A DNA stretch of 64,000 nucleotides, taken from NCBI RefSeq assembly GCF_024055605.1, contig NZ_JAMXLX010000001.1, forward strand, positions 434,001 through 498,000, in the 5' to 3' direction. This document shows positions 25,699-34,378 of the stretch, piece after piece. Within the stretch, counting starts at the first letter, position 1; each line of letters starts with the position of its first letter. The notes beneath the pieces were generated by a model, which was given only the letters and a program-made list of their open reading frames with translations, had not been told where the DNA came from and did no database searches. A program made the position numbers and the translations under genes. Source of the DNA: Ciceribacter sichuanensis (GTDB lineage: Bacteria; Pseudomonadota; Alphaproteobacteria; Rhizobiales; Rhizobiaceae).

Positions 25699-26475
25699 AT
25701 GCAAGGCGGGTTTATCTGGTACGAACTGATGACGCCCGATCCGGCGGCGGCGACCGACTTCTATTCGAAGGTCACGGGCTGGACGGCGAAGGACAGCGGC
25801 ATGCCCGGCATGTCCTATACGCTCTTCAACGTGCCGGGCTTCGAGATGGGCGTCGCCGGCATGATGGAACTGACGCCGGAATTTACCGCGCGCAACATCC
25901 CGCCGAACTGGACCGGTTACGTCTGGGTCGACGACGTCGACGCCAAGGCGAAGGAATTCGCCGATAATGGCGGCGCCGTGCATCACCAGCCGCAGGATAT
26001 TCCAGGTATCGGACGCTTCGCCGTGGTCGCCGATCCGCAAGGGGCGGTGCTCAGTCTTTTCAAGCCGAACATGCCGGATGGTCCGATGCCGCCGGCTCCG
26101 GCTCCCGGCACGCAGGGTACTTTCGGTTGGCACGAACTGATGGCCGGCAATGGCGAAGAGGCTTTCGCCTTCTATTCGAAGATGTTCGGCTGGACCAAGG
26201 ACATGGCGGTCGACATGGGGGATATGGGCGTCTACCAGTGCTTTGCCCAGGACGGCACCGCAATCGGCGGAATGATGACCAAGCCCGCGGAGGTGTCGGC
26301 GCCCTTCTGGGGCTATTACGTCAATGTCGATGGCATCGATGCTGCGATGGAGCGCGTGAAGGCTGGCGGCGGCACGGTGGTCTTCGGGCCGCAGGAAGTG
26401 CCCGGCGGAAGCTTCATCCTGCAATGCATGGATCCGCAGGGCGCCTATTTTTGCCTTGTCTCGACGAAACGATAG
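25699..26475 (+). CDS. Two-domain VOC (glyoxalase-fold) protein
   Basis: 258 residues of two tandem VOC modules (about 1-120 and 128-258). Each begins W-Y/H-E-L-M and contains F-Y-S-K-V/M-x-G-W and a GTxxxGPQEVP or HHQPQDIPG turn, ending with a D-P-Q-G-A strand. The likeness is to the 27-kDa antigen/CFP30B-type glyoxalase-like proteins. No enzymatic function is established. Its stop lies at the edge of a palindromic repeat. Confidence 0.82.
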   Translation: MQGGFIWYELMTPDPAAATDFYSKVTGWTAKDSGMPGMSYTLFNVPGFEMGVAGMMELTPEFTARNIPPNWTGYVWVDDVDAKAKEFADNGGAVHHQPQDIPGIGRFAVVADPQGAVLSLFKPNMPDGPMPPAPAPGTQGTFGWHELMAGNGEEAFAFYSKMFGWTKDMAVDMGDMGVYQCFAQDGTAIGGMMTKPAEVSAPFWGYYVNVDGIDAAMERVKAGGGTVVFGPQEVPGGSFILQCMDPQGAYFCLVSTKR

Positions 26476-26532
26476 AGCAATTCCAGCAAAGGTGTGCAGC
26501 GGCTTTGCGTCTGGAATTGCGTAAAAACAAAG
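26474..26532. repeat. Intergenic repeat, AGAGCAATTCC...GGAATTGCG family
   Basis: The element starts within the stop codon of the VOC gene (TAGAGCAATTCC). Its right arm GGAATTGCGTAAAAACAA is nearly identical to that of the 16429 copy. Its arms pair as GCAATTCC/GGAATTGC. Confidence 0.7.
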
Positions 26533-26594
26533 AGATAGAGCATTGAGACGATCACGTTCTCGCCGACAATGCTCCACTCACAGACAAACCAAAC

Positions 26595-26618
26595 CCGCAG
26601 GGCGCTTCAGCCCTGCGG
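26595..26618 (-). terminator. Hairpin overlapping the PACE gene stop
   Basis: CCGCAGGGC (26595-26603) pairs with GCCCTGCGG (26610-26618) on a 6-nt loop that contains the TCA (stop) of the minus-strand gene. On that strand it is followed by GGTTTGGTTTG. Confidence 0.6.
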
Positions 26619-27032
26619 CTGGGCGGATGCAGGCAGGCCGAAGAGTTTGTCGAAGCCGAGATTGAACAGATAGGTATAGGCGAGGAAGAAGGCGAGCAGC
26701 CCGATATTGGTGGCGAGCGCCTCCATCAACGGCATGCCGAGCGTCCAGGACAGGACGGGCGTGAGCACGATCGCCAGCCCGCTTTCAAACAGCACCGCAT
26801 GAATGGCCCGGCGAAGCGGGCTTCTTCCCTTCACCGGATTGCCGGCCTCCCACCATTCGAACAGCGTGGTGAAGACGAAATTCCACGATACAGCCACGAC
26901 CGAAGCGGCAACCGCGGCAATGCCGGAGGAAGCAGCGTCATTTCCCAGTACGGCGAAGACCAGTGCGCTGGAGAGGAGGGCAAGCCCCTCGAAGGCGCAG
27001 ACATAGACGATCCGGCGGACGACTGGAGACAT
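26607..27032 (-). CDS. PACE-family multidrug efflux pump (BTP domain pair)
   Basis: 141 residues with four hydrophobic helices in two repeats. The BTP marks are visible: R-R-x-x-x-x-x-x-F-E near the start and R-A-I-H-A-V-L-F-E in the second half, plus W-N-F-V-F-T-T-L-F-E-W-W. PACE proteins (type: Acinetobacter AceI) expel chlorhexidine and similar cations at the inner membrane. Monocistronic. The call is by pattern. Confidence 0.78.
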   Translation of the reverse strand: MSPVVRRIVYVCAFEGLALLSSALVFAVLGNDAASSGIAAVAASVVAVSWNFVFTTLFEWWEAGNPVKGRSPLRRAIHAVLFESGLAIVLTPVLSWTLGMPLMEALATNIGLLAFFLAYTYLFNLGFDKLFGLPASAQPQG

Positions 27033-27277
27033 GACGAACTGGCTTCCGGTGAATGGCTGAACGGAGATGAGGGGCGAGCGCCCACCCGTGTCCTATAGCA
27101 AACACATCCGCCTCATAGGAAGGCAGGCCGCGTGGACGACAGTGCGGAATGTCATGTCGGCTTGTCCCGGAATGGTTGGACACACTCTGCACAGGTCGGC
27201 ATTGGTGGCGTCGATGGGGCGGGAAAAGCATAAGAATGAATCGGCTTCGTCACGGAAACGAGAGCTTTAGGCCTGTG

Positions 27278-27511
27278 CTATCGCGTGGTGGTCGCCTTCT
27301 TCGCGGATTTCTTGGCTTTCGGGCTCGGTTCAGCCGTCATGCCTTCAGCCGCTTCACGCGCGAGGCGAAGCGCCCTCAGTTTTTCGGTCTTCTTGCCCCG
27401 GGCGGTGGCTTCCGATTCGATGATGTGGCGGGCCGTGTCGTCGGTCGCGCGTGCCTTTTCACCCGCGCTCATTCGTTCCGGCTTGAAGAACTTGTCCTTG
27501 GTCGCAGTCAC
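27278..27511 (-). CDS. Small basic conserved protein
   Basis: 77 residues: it starts M-T-A-T-K-D-K-F-F-K-P-E-R-M-S-A-G-E-K and ends in an Ala/Lys-rich tail (PKAKKSAKKATTTR). The middle is a probable charged helix (ARGKKTEKLRALRLAREAAE). Similar short proteins are common in Rhizobiaceae, but no function is known. The basic tail suggests nucleic-acid contact. Just upstream on the same strand lie rpsU and two other small genes. Confidence 0.65.
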   Translation of the reverse strand: MTATKDKFFKPERMSAGEKARATDDTARHIIESEATARGKKTEKLRALRLAREAAEGMTAEPSPKAKKSAKKATTTR

Positions 27512-27728
27512 GGGGATCCTCCGATGGTGGGGGGCATGCGCCCGCAGGACGGGCGCAAAGCCTGGCGCACCGCTCCGAAATTCGGAATCGCTTTTCGGAA
27601 AGCATGATGCGCAGATTCAAGCAGTCGGAGCGCCTTTTTCACGTCAGAATGGAAACGCGGCGCTCTCATGCATAATCTGACCGGAGTGAAACGAGGATCG
27701 ATAAGATTATGCTTCAAAAAGAAAATCC

Positions 27729-27769
27729 TGGAGCGCCGATCTGATTCAATCAGATCGAAACGCGCTCTA
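27729..27769. repeat. AGCGCC-hairpin-CGCGCTCTAA palindromic repeat
   Basis: GAGCGCC, then the perfect hairpin GATCTGATT/AATCAGATC, then CGCGCTCTAA. It has the same outer frame as 11524-11560 but a different hairpin. The 27512-27781 gap otherwise holds only AT-rich DNA. Confidence 0.65.
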
Positions 27770-27781
27770 AGAACAAGCGGG

Positions 27782-28021
27782 TCAGCGGCTCGGCCGAACC
27801 GCCTTTTTCGGTGCGGGCAGAAGGCCTTCGCGCTGCATCTTCTTGCGCGCAAGCTTGCGCTGGCGGCGAATGGCCTCAGCCTTTTCGCGGGCACGCTTTT
27901 CCGAAGGCTTTTCATAGGCGCTGCGCGCCTTCATTTCGCGAAACACGCCTTCGCGCTGCAGCTTTTTCTTGAGAACGCGAAGAGCCTGATCAACGTTGTT
28001 GTCCCGAACGAGAACCTGCAA
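27782..28021 (-). CDS. rpsU: 30S ribosomal protein S21
   Basis: 79 residues: [20 protein letters not shown], then [14 protein letters not shown], the S21 pattern with the rhizobial basic tail. Part of the 30S platform near the 3' end of 16S rRNA. The start codon is TTG (28021-28019), with AAAGGAA about 8 bases ahead. The next gene on this strand ends 74 bases upstream. Confidence 0.93.
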   Translation of the reverse strand: MQVLVRDNNVDQALRVLKKKLQREGVFREMKARSAYEKPSEKRAREKAEAIRRQRKLARKKMQREGLLPAPKKAVRPSR

Positions 28022-28095
28022 GTGAATTCCTTTCTACGGTGCTGGACCGTCTTCTACGGTCGAGGTCTATGGTTATCGGCTATGCCGACAAAGGG

Positions 28096-28377
28096 TCAGC
28101 GGCTGGTGCGGACGGCAGACGGCTTAAGCCACGGCTCGTCCTTGGTGCTTGTTTCCGGCTTTTCCGGAAGCATCATTTTCGTTGCCAGGGTGTCTATATC
28201 CGAAAGCACAATGCGTCGCTCGAAATTCTCTGAATCGAAGCGGACGCGATACTGCTTTTCACCGTCGTCCGACGGCAGTATGGCAACGATCCGACAGGAC
28301 GTCCTGCTCCGGTTTCTTGCGGAAACGTTGTCCTTGAGGAGGACGACGTCGCCGATTACGGGTTTTGTTGAACTCAT
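28096..28377 (-). CDS. Small conserved protein of unknown function
   Basis: 93 residues with a compact beta-rich look: G-D-V-V-L-L-K-D-N-V, then C-R-I-V-A-I-L-P-S-D-D-G and YRVRFDSENFERRIVLSDID. This could be a small SH3-like barrel. No family is recognised. Start at 28377 after AGGATGAGG. It lies between the cold-shock gene and rpsU on the same strand. Confidence 0.6.
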   Translation of the reverse strand: MSSTKPVIGDVVLLKDNVSARNRSRTSCRIVAILPSDDGEKQYRVRFDSENFERRIVLSDIDTLATKMMLPEKPETSTKDEPWLKPSAVRTSR

Positions 28378-28510
28378 GGCCTCATCCTGTTGCAAACGCC
28401 ACGATCTTGCGTCCCGCGACATCAGTCGATGGAAGCGGGAATGGGCGCGATACAATCGTCAGGTTCCCGTCTCCAGCATCTCTCCGGGTGCGAAGGCCGG
28501 GAATCGAGAC

Positions 28511-28541
28511 AAAACAAAAAGGCCGGGAATAAACCCGACCT
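28511..28541 (-). terminator. Terminator of the cold-shock gene
   Basis: On the minus strand AGGTCGGG-TTTATT-CCCGGCCT (stem 28541-28520) is followed by TTTTTGTTTTG. One G-U pair in an 8-bp stem. Confidence 0.78.
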
Positions 28542-28618
28542 CTTCTCGTCACTCAAACCCTGGAGCGTATCGCTCTGCTGCTGCCAGTACATCCGTGGTC
28601 AGCGAGGGCGAATGACAA

Positions 28619-28828
28619 TCAGGCAGCCCGAAGGTTGTCTGCGGAATTCTTGCCCGACTTCTTGTCGCGCACGATATCGTAGGAGACCTTCTGGCCTTCG
28701 GTCAGTTCGCGCATGCCAGACCGTTCAACGGCCGAGATGTGAACGAAAACGTCGGTCGAACCTTCGTCAGGCTGGATAAAGCCGAAGCCCTTGGTGCTGT
28801 TGAACCACTTTACGGTGCCGGTATTCAT
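28619..28828 (-). CDS. cspA: Cold-shock-domain protein
   Basis: 69 residues, a single cold-shock domain: [15 protein letters not shown] (RNP1 K-G-F-G-F-I) and V-F-V-H-I-S (RNP2). Binds single-stranded RNA/DNA and acts as an RNA chaperone. AAAGGAAAT precedes the ATG. The long non-coding stretch upstream is typical of a cold-regulated 5' leader, though I cannot fix the promoter. Its own terminator follows at 28541-28511. Confidence 0.93.
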   Translation of the reverse strand: MNTGTVKWFNSTKGFGFIQPDEGSTDVFVHISAVERSGMRELTEGQKVSYDIVRDKKSGKNSADNLRAA

Positions 28829-29250
28829 AACGATTTCCTTTCAATCGTATAGTTCGCCGGGGAGATATTCGTCCGGCTTGATCGATGTTGAGCGGAAATC
28901 TGACCGTGCGCCGTAGCACTTAGACAAAGTCACAAGCAATCTTCGATGGCGTTAATATAGCCCTTATGGTCCTTAATGCAATGAGGAAATGAAAAATCTC
29001 CGCAATTTCGATTTTTGCGAGTGGTGGAAAGAGGGGGGGAGTCCCTGTTTTCGTTCGGGATAATCTTGCTTTCGCTCAACGTATTTCTTGAGGCGCGGCG
29101 CTTCCCTCTGATTGTGTCGGGCCATGTCGCACTGCCATTTTTGGCCGTCGCCCGCCACAATTTTGGCTTGCTCCGGGGTAAAGGCTCCGTGGAATTCACA
29201 ATGCGTGCCTTACGCCGCAGTTCTCGTCCGTTCCCTGGTGGTTTTTATTC
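28829..29250. other. 422-base gap: csp leader and a doubtful minus-strand ORF
   Basis: The part next to 28829 is the presumed csp 5' leader. Between 28973 and 29158 (minus strand) a frame is open with codons for GDGQKWQCDMARHNQREAPR and on, ending in a basic tail. It looks protein-like, but has only a GTG start without a ribosome site, and the frame upstream runs quickly into a stop. It may be a decayed small gene. Confidence 0.35.
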
Positions 29251-30051
29251 ATGCGCCGACCAACGTCCCTGTCACGCCGCGCTTTCTGCGCCTGCCTCGC
29301 CTGCGGTCTTGCCGCCCCGCGCGCCATGGCTTCGGATCCCTCCGTTCCGCCCGCAGTGGGCGCAGTTGAGGTCAAGGGAACGCTCGAGCCGCACCTTAAT
29401 GTCGCAAAAAGCGAGAATCACGCAACGCCGCATGTGGCGCTGACACTCGATGCCTGTTCCGGCCATGTCGATATGCGCATCCTTTCGGTGCTGATGGACG
29501 AAGAGATCCCTGCGACGATCTTCGTCACTGCACGCTGGCTTCGGAAGAACGCGGAGGCGCTGGCTTTGCTTAAGAGCCGGCCCGACCTCTTCGAGCTTGA
29601 GAACCATGGTCTCAACCATGTGCCGGCGATTGATCGTCCGGGCACCGTCTATGGCATTCCGACTGCCGGGTCGATGGAAGCCGTGGTGAGCGAAGTCGAG
29701 AACGGTGCGAAGTGGATGGTGAAGGACGGCCTTGCCGCGCCGCGCTGGTTCCGCGGGGCGACGGCACGCTACACGCCCGCTTCCATCACCGCGATCGAAG
29801 GTCTGGGATACCGTATCGCAGGATTTTCGCTGAATGGCGACCAGGGCGCGTCGCTGCCTGCCGGCGCCGTTGCCAAACGTATCGCCGCTGCCCGCGATGG
29901 CGACGTGATCATCTCCCATGTCAACCATCCCGAACGCGACTCGGGCGCCGGTGTCGCCAAGGGCGTGCTGGCGCTGAAGGCTCGCGGCGCCGTCTTCGTC
30001 CGGCTGGACACGCTGGAGGGGAGGGAGGTGGCCGGGATGGTGCGGCAGTAG
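29251..30051 (+). CDS. Tat-exported polysaccharide deacetylase-like protein
   Basis: 266 residues. Twin-arginine signal S-R-R-A-F-C-A-C at 8-15, ending A-M-A. The NodB-fold motifs are altered. Motif 1 (T-F-D-D in the family) reads T-L-D-A-C (65-69), so the second, metal-binding Asp is missing. Motif 2 is E-N-H-G-L-N-H with H119 and H123, and G-A-T-A-R is in the place of R-x-P-x-G. The final strand D-V-I-I-S-H-V-N-H retains the late His. Likely periplasmic and acting on glycans, but the Asp change makes activity uncertain. Confidence 0.75.
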   Translation: MRRPTSLSRRAFCACLACGLAAPRAMASDPSVPPAVGAVEVKGTLEPHLNVAKSENHATPHVALTLDACSGHVDMRILSVLMDEEIPATIFVTARWLRKNAEALALLKSRPDLFELENHGLNHVPAIDRPGTVYGIPTAGSMEAVVSEVENGAKWMVKDGLAAPRWFRGATARYTPASITAIEGLGYRIAGFSLNGDQGASLPAGAVAKRIAAARDGDVIISHVNHPERDSGAGVAKGVLALKARGAVFVRLDTLEGREVAGMVRQ

Positions 30052-30224
30052 GCGGTGGATGAACCCGCCGGAACCTCGTTCTCGCGCTGTTTCCGGTGTC
30101 CACGACGTTACGGTCCGGTACCGCATCCAGCAGGATGTGTTTACCATTGAGTGCTAATGCTGCCCGAATAGCCGGTTAAAATCCGTAGCGTCATGACTTT
30201 TCAACCTCGCCCTCAGGAGGTTCA

Positions 30225-31697
30225 ATGCCCGAGGCATTTGATTCCGATATCTTCAACCTCGCACCGATCGCCATGTGGATCGAGGATTTCAGCGAGGTGA
30301 AGGCCCTCTTCGATGTCTGGCGTGCGCAAGGGGTAACCGACATTCGCGCCTTCCTGCGGGAAGACGTTTCGCGGGTTTCGGAATGCTCCCGCAAGATCCG
30401 GGTCCTCGACGTCAACCGGAAGACGCTCGAACTGTTCGAAGCCGACGACCTCGATCATCTCAGGGCGAACACCGCGAAGGTTTTCCGCGATGACATGCTG
30501 GAAACCCATATCAATGAACTGGCCGACCTGTTCGACGGCAAGCTCACCTTTTCGAGCGCGACCGTAAACTACACCCTTTCCGGGAAGAGGCTGGATATCC
30601 AGCTTCGCGGCGCCGTCATGCCGGGATACGAGACCACGCTCGGCAAGCTGCTTCTGACGACGGAAGACGTGACCGTTCGAGAAGATGCGCGTCGGGCGGA
30701 AAGCGTCCAGAGACGTTACGCCGAGGGCATCTTCGAACATTCGCCCGTGTCCCTGTGGGTCGAGGATTTCAGCGCCATCAGGTCATTGATCGAGGATGTT
30801 CGTGAACGCGGCATCATCGACTTCAGGACCTTCATGGACGTGCATCCGGAATTCGTGCACCAGTGCATGAGCGAGATCAGCGTCCTCGACGTCAACCAGG
30901 CAACGCTCGATCTGTTCTGCGCGCCCGACAGGCAGACGCTGCTGCAGCGTCTGAACGAGATCTTCCGCGACGAGATGGAAAAGCCCTTTCGCGAGCAGCT
31001 CATGGAGTTGTGGAACGGCAATCTTTACCATCATCGCGAAGTCATCAATTACGCGCTGGATGGTTCCGAGCGGCACATCCTCCTGCATTTCTCCGTCTTC
31101 CCCGACCACGAGAACGACTGGTCCCGCGTGCAGGTGGCGCTGGCGGATATCACCGCCCGCAAGAAGGCCGAGGCCTATCTCGAATATCTCGGCAAGCACG
31201 ACGTGCTGACCAAGCTCTATAACCGTGCCTTCTATGCCGATGAGATCAACCGGCTGGAGCGCAAGCCGCTGCGTCCGGTTTCGGTCATCATGATCGACCT
31301 GAACGGGCTGAAGGAGGCGAACGATCAGCTCGGCCACGATGCCGGCGACGCCCTCCTGCGCCGTTTCGGCGAGATCCTGAACGGTGCGGTCTCCCAGCCC
31401 AACCATGCGGCACGGATCGGCGGCGACGAATTCGCCGTCCTGATGCCGGGCGCCGACGCCAAGGCTGCGGGCGCCATGGTGGACACCATCAACGAGCTTC
31501 TGAAGATCAACAACCAGTTCTATTCCACCGCGCCGCTCGGAATGTCGCTGGGGACCGCAACGAGCGAGCCCGGCGAATCCATGGAAACCGTCGTCAAGCG
31601 CGCCGATACGCTGATGTACGAGCAGAAGAAGGCGTATTATGAAGCAAAGGGTATTGCTGGCTTCGGGACCGGCAGGGCAGCGGGTCGGGCTTCTTAA
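30225..31697 (+). CDS. PAS-PAS-GGDEF diguanylate cyclase
   Basis: 490 residues. Two similar PAS-like modules (about 5-145 and 170-310) share S-P/A-x-x-x-W-x-E-D-F-S and V-L-D-V-N-R/Q-x-T-L-x-L-F, an internal duplication. A GGDEF domain follows with intact GGDEF at 399-403 and the usual V-I-M-I-D-L-N-G-L-K substrate strand. No RxxD inhibitory site at the usual place. Soluble. Strong AGGAGG before the ATG. The adenylate cyclase follows about 100 bases downstream on the same strand. Confidence 0.88.
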   Translation: MPEAFDSDIFNLAPIAMWIEDFSEVKALFDVWRAQGVTDIRAFLREDVSRVSECSRKIRVLDVNRKTLELFEADDLDHLRANTAKVFRDDMLETHINELADLFDGKLTFSSATVNYTLSGKRLDIQLRGAVMPGYETTLGKLLLTTEDVTVREDARRAESVQRRYAEGIFEHSPVSLWVEDFSAIRSLIEDVRERGIIDFRTFMDVHPEFVHQCMSEISVLDVNQATLDLFCAPDRQTLLQRLNEIFRDEMEKPFREQLMELWNGNLYHHREVINYALDGSERHILLHFSVFPDHENDWSRVQVALADITARKKAEAYLEYLGKHDVLTKLYNRAFYADEINRLERKPLRPVSVIMIDLNGLKEANDQLGHDAGDALLRRFGEILNGAVSQPNHAARIGGDEFAVLMPGADAKAAGAMVDTINELLKINNQFYSTAPLGMSLGTATSEPGESMETVVKRADTLMYEQKKAYYEAKGIAGFGTGRAAGRAS

Positions 31698-31800
31698 GCC
31701 CCGGCTTCTGCGCCAGCCGCGCGGATGCGCTCTGGCGTTTCCCGAAGGATTTCCTACATGAAACGGCGCTCCTGAACGAACCCTCCGAGGAACCTGCCCG

Positions 31801-33126
31801 ATGGAATCTCCGGCGCGAAGGCTGACCACGCTGAAGTCGATCCCGGATGCGGAAATCGAGGCCGAGCGCACGCTCGCGGTGCTCAGGCTTTTCTGCGCGC
31901 TGGTTCTGCTTACCCCGCATTTCGTCGAGCCGCTGTTCAGTTCGGGGCTGGCACCCGTCCGTTGGCAGGTGCCCTCGGTGCTGTCGCTCTCCACCTTGTC
32001 GCTCAGCGGCCTTGTGGCGCTTTTCCTTATCAGCATTGGAAAGTTCAGCTCGTGGATGCGCTATGTCTTCGCGTTCCTGGATGCCGCCATGCTGGCGGCG
32101 GTCTGCTATCTTTCGCTGACCTTCCACGGTCTCTCGGGCAACTGGATCTTTGCAGCGCCCGTGACCTGGGCCATTCCGCTGCTGCTCACGGTCGGCGCGC
32201 TGCGCTATCAGCCGGTGATCCAGATCTGGTCCACCCTCCTGTTCTTCAGCGCCCTCGTGCTCGTCGCTTTCATCCTTCCGTGGGAGGATGGCGAGCAACT
32301 TGCGGTCACCGCCGGCGTCACGACGCTGTTTTCGCCGCTGCCGTCGATTGCGCGCGTGTGCCTTATCGTACTCACCGGGCTTGCCTCGGTGGTGGTGATG
32401 TATCGCTCCCGCGCGCTGCTGCGCCGCGCCCGCCACGAAGCCTATGCAACCTCTGAGCTTTCGCGCTTCCTGCCGCCGGAAATCGTGCCATTGGTGACTG
32501 AAAGCGACGAGTGGCGGCAGGGGCGCAAGCAGGTCGTGGCGATCCTCTTCGTCGATATTCGCAATTCGACCCAGATGGCAGAAGGGCTCGACCCCAAGGC
32601 GATGTCGAAGCTCATCCGCTCATTCCGCTCCATCGTCCAGCGCGCCTCCCGCACCCATGGCGGGGTGATCGACAAGTTCATCGGGGATGGCGCGTTGCTT
32701 CTGTTCGGCGTGCCCCATCCGTCGGAGGACGATGCCGCGAGAAGCTTGAACTGCGCCCGCGAGATCCTCAGGCTGATCGAGGAGCGCAACGCCTCGGTCG
32801 ATGCGGCGGACCGCTTTTCGGTCGGCATCGGCGTTCACCGGGGCAAGGTCTATTGCGGCATCGTCGGCGATGACGAACGCCGCGAATTCACCGTGATCGG
32901 TGATGCCGTCAACGTCGCCTCGCGCATCGAGCAGGCAACCAAGCAGTTCCACATGCCGCTTCTGGCCTCCGGCCAGGTTGTGGAGGCGGCAAACGAGAGT
33001 GATCTGTGGGAGATCACCAGTTCCGAACCGCTCAGGGGCCGCCAGCAATCCATCTGCCTCATGGCGCCGAAGGTCCCTGTCTCGGAGCAGGTCACGGCAG
33101 GCGGCGGGGGAGATCGTCCCGCTTGA
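31801..33126 (+). CDS. Membrane-anchored class III adenylate cyclase
   Basis: 441 residues. The N-terminal half has about six hydrophobic helices (25-200). A linker with L-S-R-F-L-P-P-E-I-V leads to the catalytic domain (about 245-400). The metal aspartates are D252 (LFVDIRNST) and D296 (FIGDG), and the transition-state pair is N371 and R375 (GDAVNVASR). Makes cAMP from ATP. Starts with a GAGGAA. It follows the diguanylate cyclase gene, so cAMP and c-di-GMP synthesis may be jointly expressed. Confidence 0.9.
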   Translation: MESPARRLTTLKSIPDAEIEAERTLAVLRLFCALVLLTPHFVEPLFSSGLAPVRWQVPSVLSLSTLSLSGLVALFLISIGKFSSWMRYVFAFLDAAMLAAVCYLSLTFHGLSGNWIFAAPVTWAIPLLLTVGALRYQPVIQIWSTLLFFSALVLVAFILPWEDGEQLAVTAGVTTLFSPLPSIARVCLIVLTGLASVVVMYRSRALLRRARHEAYATSELSRFLPPEIVPLVTESDEWRQGRKQVVAILFVDIRNSTQMAEGLDPKAMSKLIRSFRSIVQRASRTHGGVIDKFIGDGALLLFGVPHPSEDDAARSLNCAREILRLIEERNASVDAADRFSVGIGVHRGKVYCGIVGDDERREFTVIGDAVNVASRIEQATKQFHMPLLASGQVVEAANESDLWEITSSEPLRGRQQSICLMAPKVPVSEQVTAGGGGDRPA

Positions 33127-33180
33127 TCGACTGGGCAGGGCAGCAAGGCCGCCCGCCGCCGCATGCCTTCGGAAGCCGGC

Positions 33181-34065
33181 TTACTCCGCTGCCGTCAGCG
33201 TCAGGCCGATACCCCATGGATCCTTCAGCACATGTCCCTCGGCCGTGCGGGTGACCGGGATTTCCAGGCTTTCCAGCGCGGAGAGCGCCGTGTCGAGCGC
33301 TTTCCTGTCGTTGAAGGTCAGCGAGTAGTCCGAAAGGCCGGACATGGCTCCCTCGCGGCTGGTCGCGCCACGGCTGTTCCAGATGTTGGCGGCGACGTGG
33401 TGGTGGTAGGTGCCGGCCCCGAAGAAGCTTGCACCGGGATAGACGGCCATCTTTTTCAGGCCGAGCACGCCTTCGTAGAAGCGGTTGGCTTCCGGAATGT
33501 TGCCGACCTGCAGATGCATGTGGCCGATTGCCGCCTTGTCCGTCATGCCGCCCCATGGCGTCTTCGGAGCGTTGTCATAGAGACCCTGCAGGTCGAGATG
33601 CAGCGTCGCCATCTCCACGGTTCCGTCCGACAGGAACGTCCAGTCCTCGACGGGACGGTCGGCATAGACCTCGATGCCGTTGCCCTCGGGATCGGAGAGA
33701 TAGATCGCCTCGCTCACCAGATGGTCGGAGGCGCCGTCAAGGCGCACGCCATGCGCCACTGCGTGGGCGAGCCAGTGACCGAGTTCGTTGCGGTCGGGCA
33801 GCAGGAAGGCGGTGTGGAACAGGCCGGCGGCGTTGCGCGGGGCGCGCTGCACATTGCCGCCGGTCGTCAGGGTCAGCAACGGCTTGCCGCCCGCGCCGAG
33901 CACGGCTCCACTCGCCGTCTGCTCGATCACCTGCAGGCCGAGCATGGTTTCGTAGAACTGCTTCACCCGGTCGAGATCGCTCACCACCAGATGGCTGCGG
34001 CCCACATGGATCGGCCGCGTCAGCGCGAAGCTCTGCGTTACGTTGATCGTATTTGTGTCTGTCAT
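33181..34065 (-). CDS. VOC-family protein, CatE/catechol 2,3-dioxygenase-like
   Basis: 294 residues of two VOC domains (about 15-150 and 170-290). Metal-ligand positions look kept: H near L-F-H-T-A-F-L and E in GIEVY; a second set appears as G-H-M-H-L-Q-V and G-T-Y-H-H-H-V-A-A-N-I-W. This matches the Bacillus CatE type of extradiol dioxygenase-like proteins; whether it cleaves catechols is unknown. Its start is 313 bases from the divergent usp gene. Confidence 0.8.
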   Translation of the reverse strand: MTDTNTINVTQSFALTRPIHVGRSHLVVSDLDRVKQFYETMLGLQVIEQTASGAVLGAGGKPLLTLTTGGNVQRAPRNAAGLFHTAFLLPDRNELGHWLAHAVAHGVRLDGASDHLVSEAIYLSDPEGNGIEVYADRPVEDWTFLSDGTVEMATLHLDLQGLYDNAPKTPWGGMTDKAAIGHMHLQVGNIPEANRFYEGVLGLKKMAVYPGASFFGAGTYHHHVAANIWNSRGATSREGAMSGLSDYSLTFNDRKALDTALSALESLEIPVTRTAEGHVLKDPWGIGLTLTAAE

Positions 34066-34378
34066 GGATATCTCCTGGGGATCGGCGACGCTTGTTGTTT
34101 TCGGCCAGCGGTCAGCGGCTGCGCCGTCTCTCGCGCCACGCCCGTCTGTGCGTTCCGATCCTTTTCCTCATCTCTGCTTGGGTTTAATATGAACACGTAG
34201 CATCGTTCACGAAAGGCTGGATAAAGTGGATTTATCGTTCGACGATTGTTGACGGTCTTTCGCTTTAATCAGGTGCCCAAAATTGATCCTGATCAATGCG
34301 GGGAGGAGACCGGCGAACCATGGTACGGACAAAGAGAGGAAACGCGGCGGGGACGGTCGCAGATAAAAGGAGAAAGTC
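34066..34378. other. Regulatory gap upstream of the usp gene
   Basis: 313 bases between divergent genes. AT-rich part at 34180-34280. It holds the FNR/FixK box described separately; no other ORF. Confidence 0.6.
34283..34296. promoter_or_regulatory. FNR/FixK box TTGAT-N4-ATCAA
   Basis: TTGAT CCTG ATCAA, a perfect match to the CRP/FNR-type FixK/FnrN consensus, centred about 90 bases before the usp start. It predicts induction under low oxygen. Confidence 0.8.
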
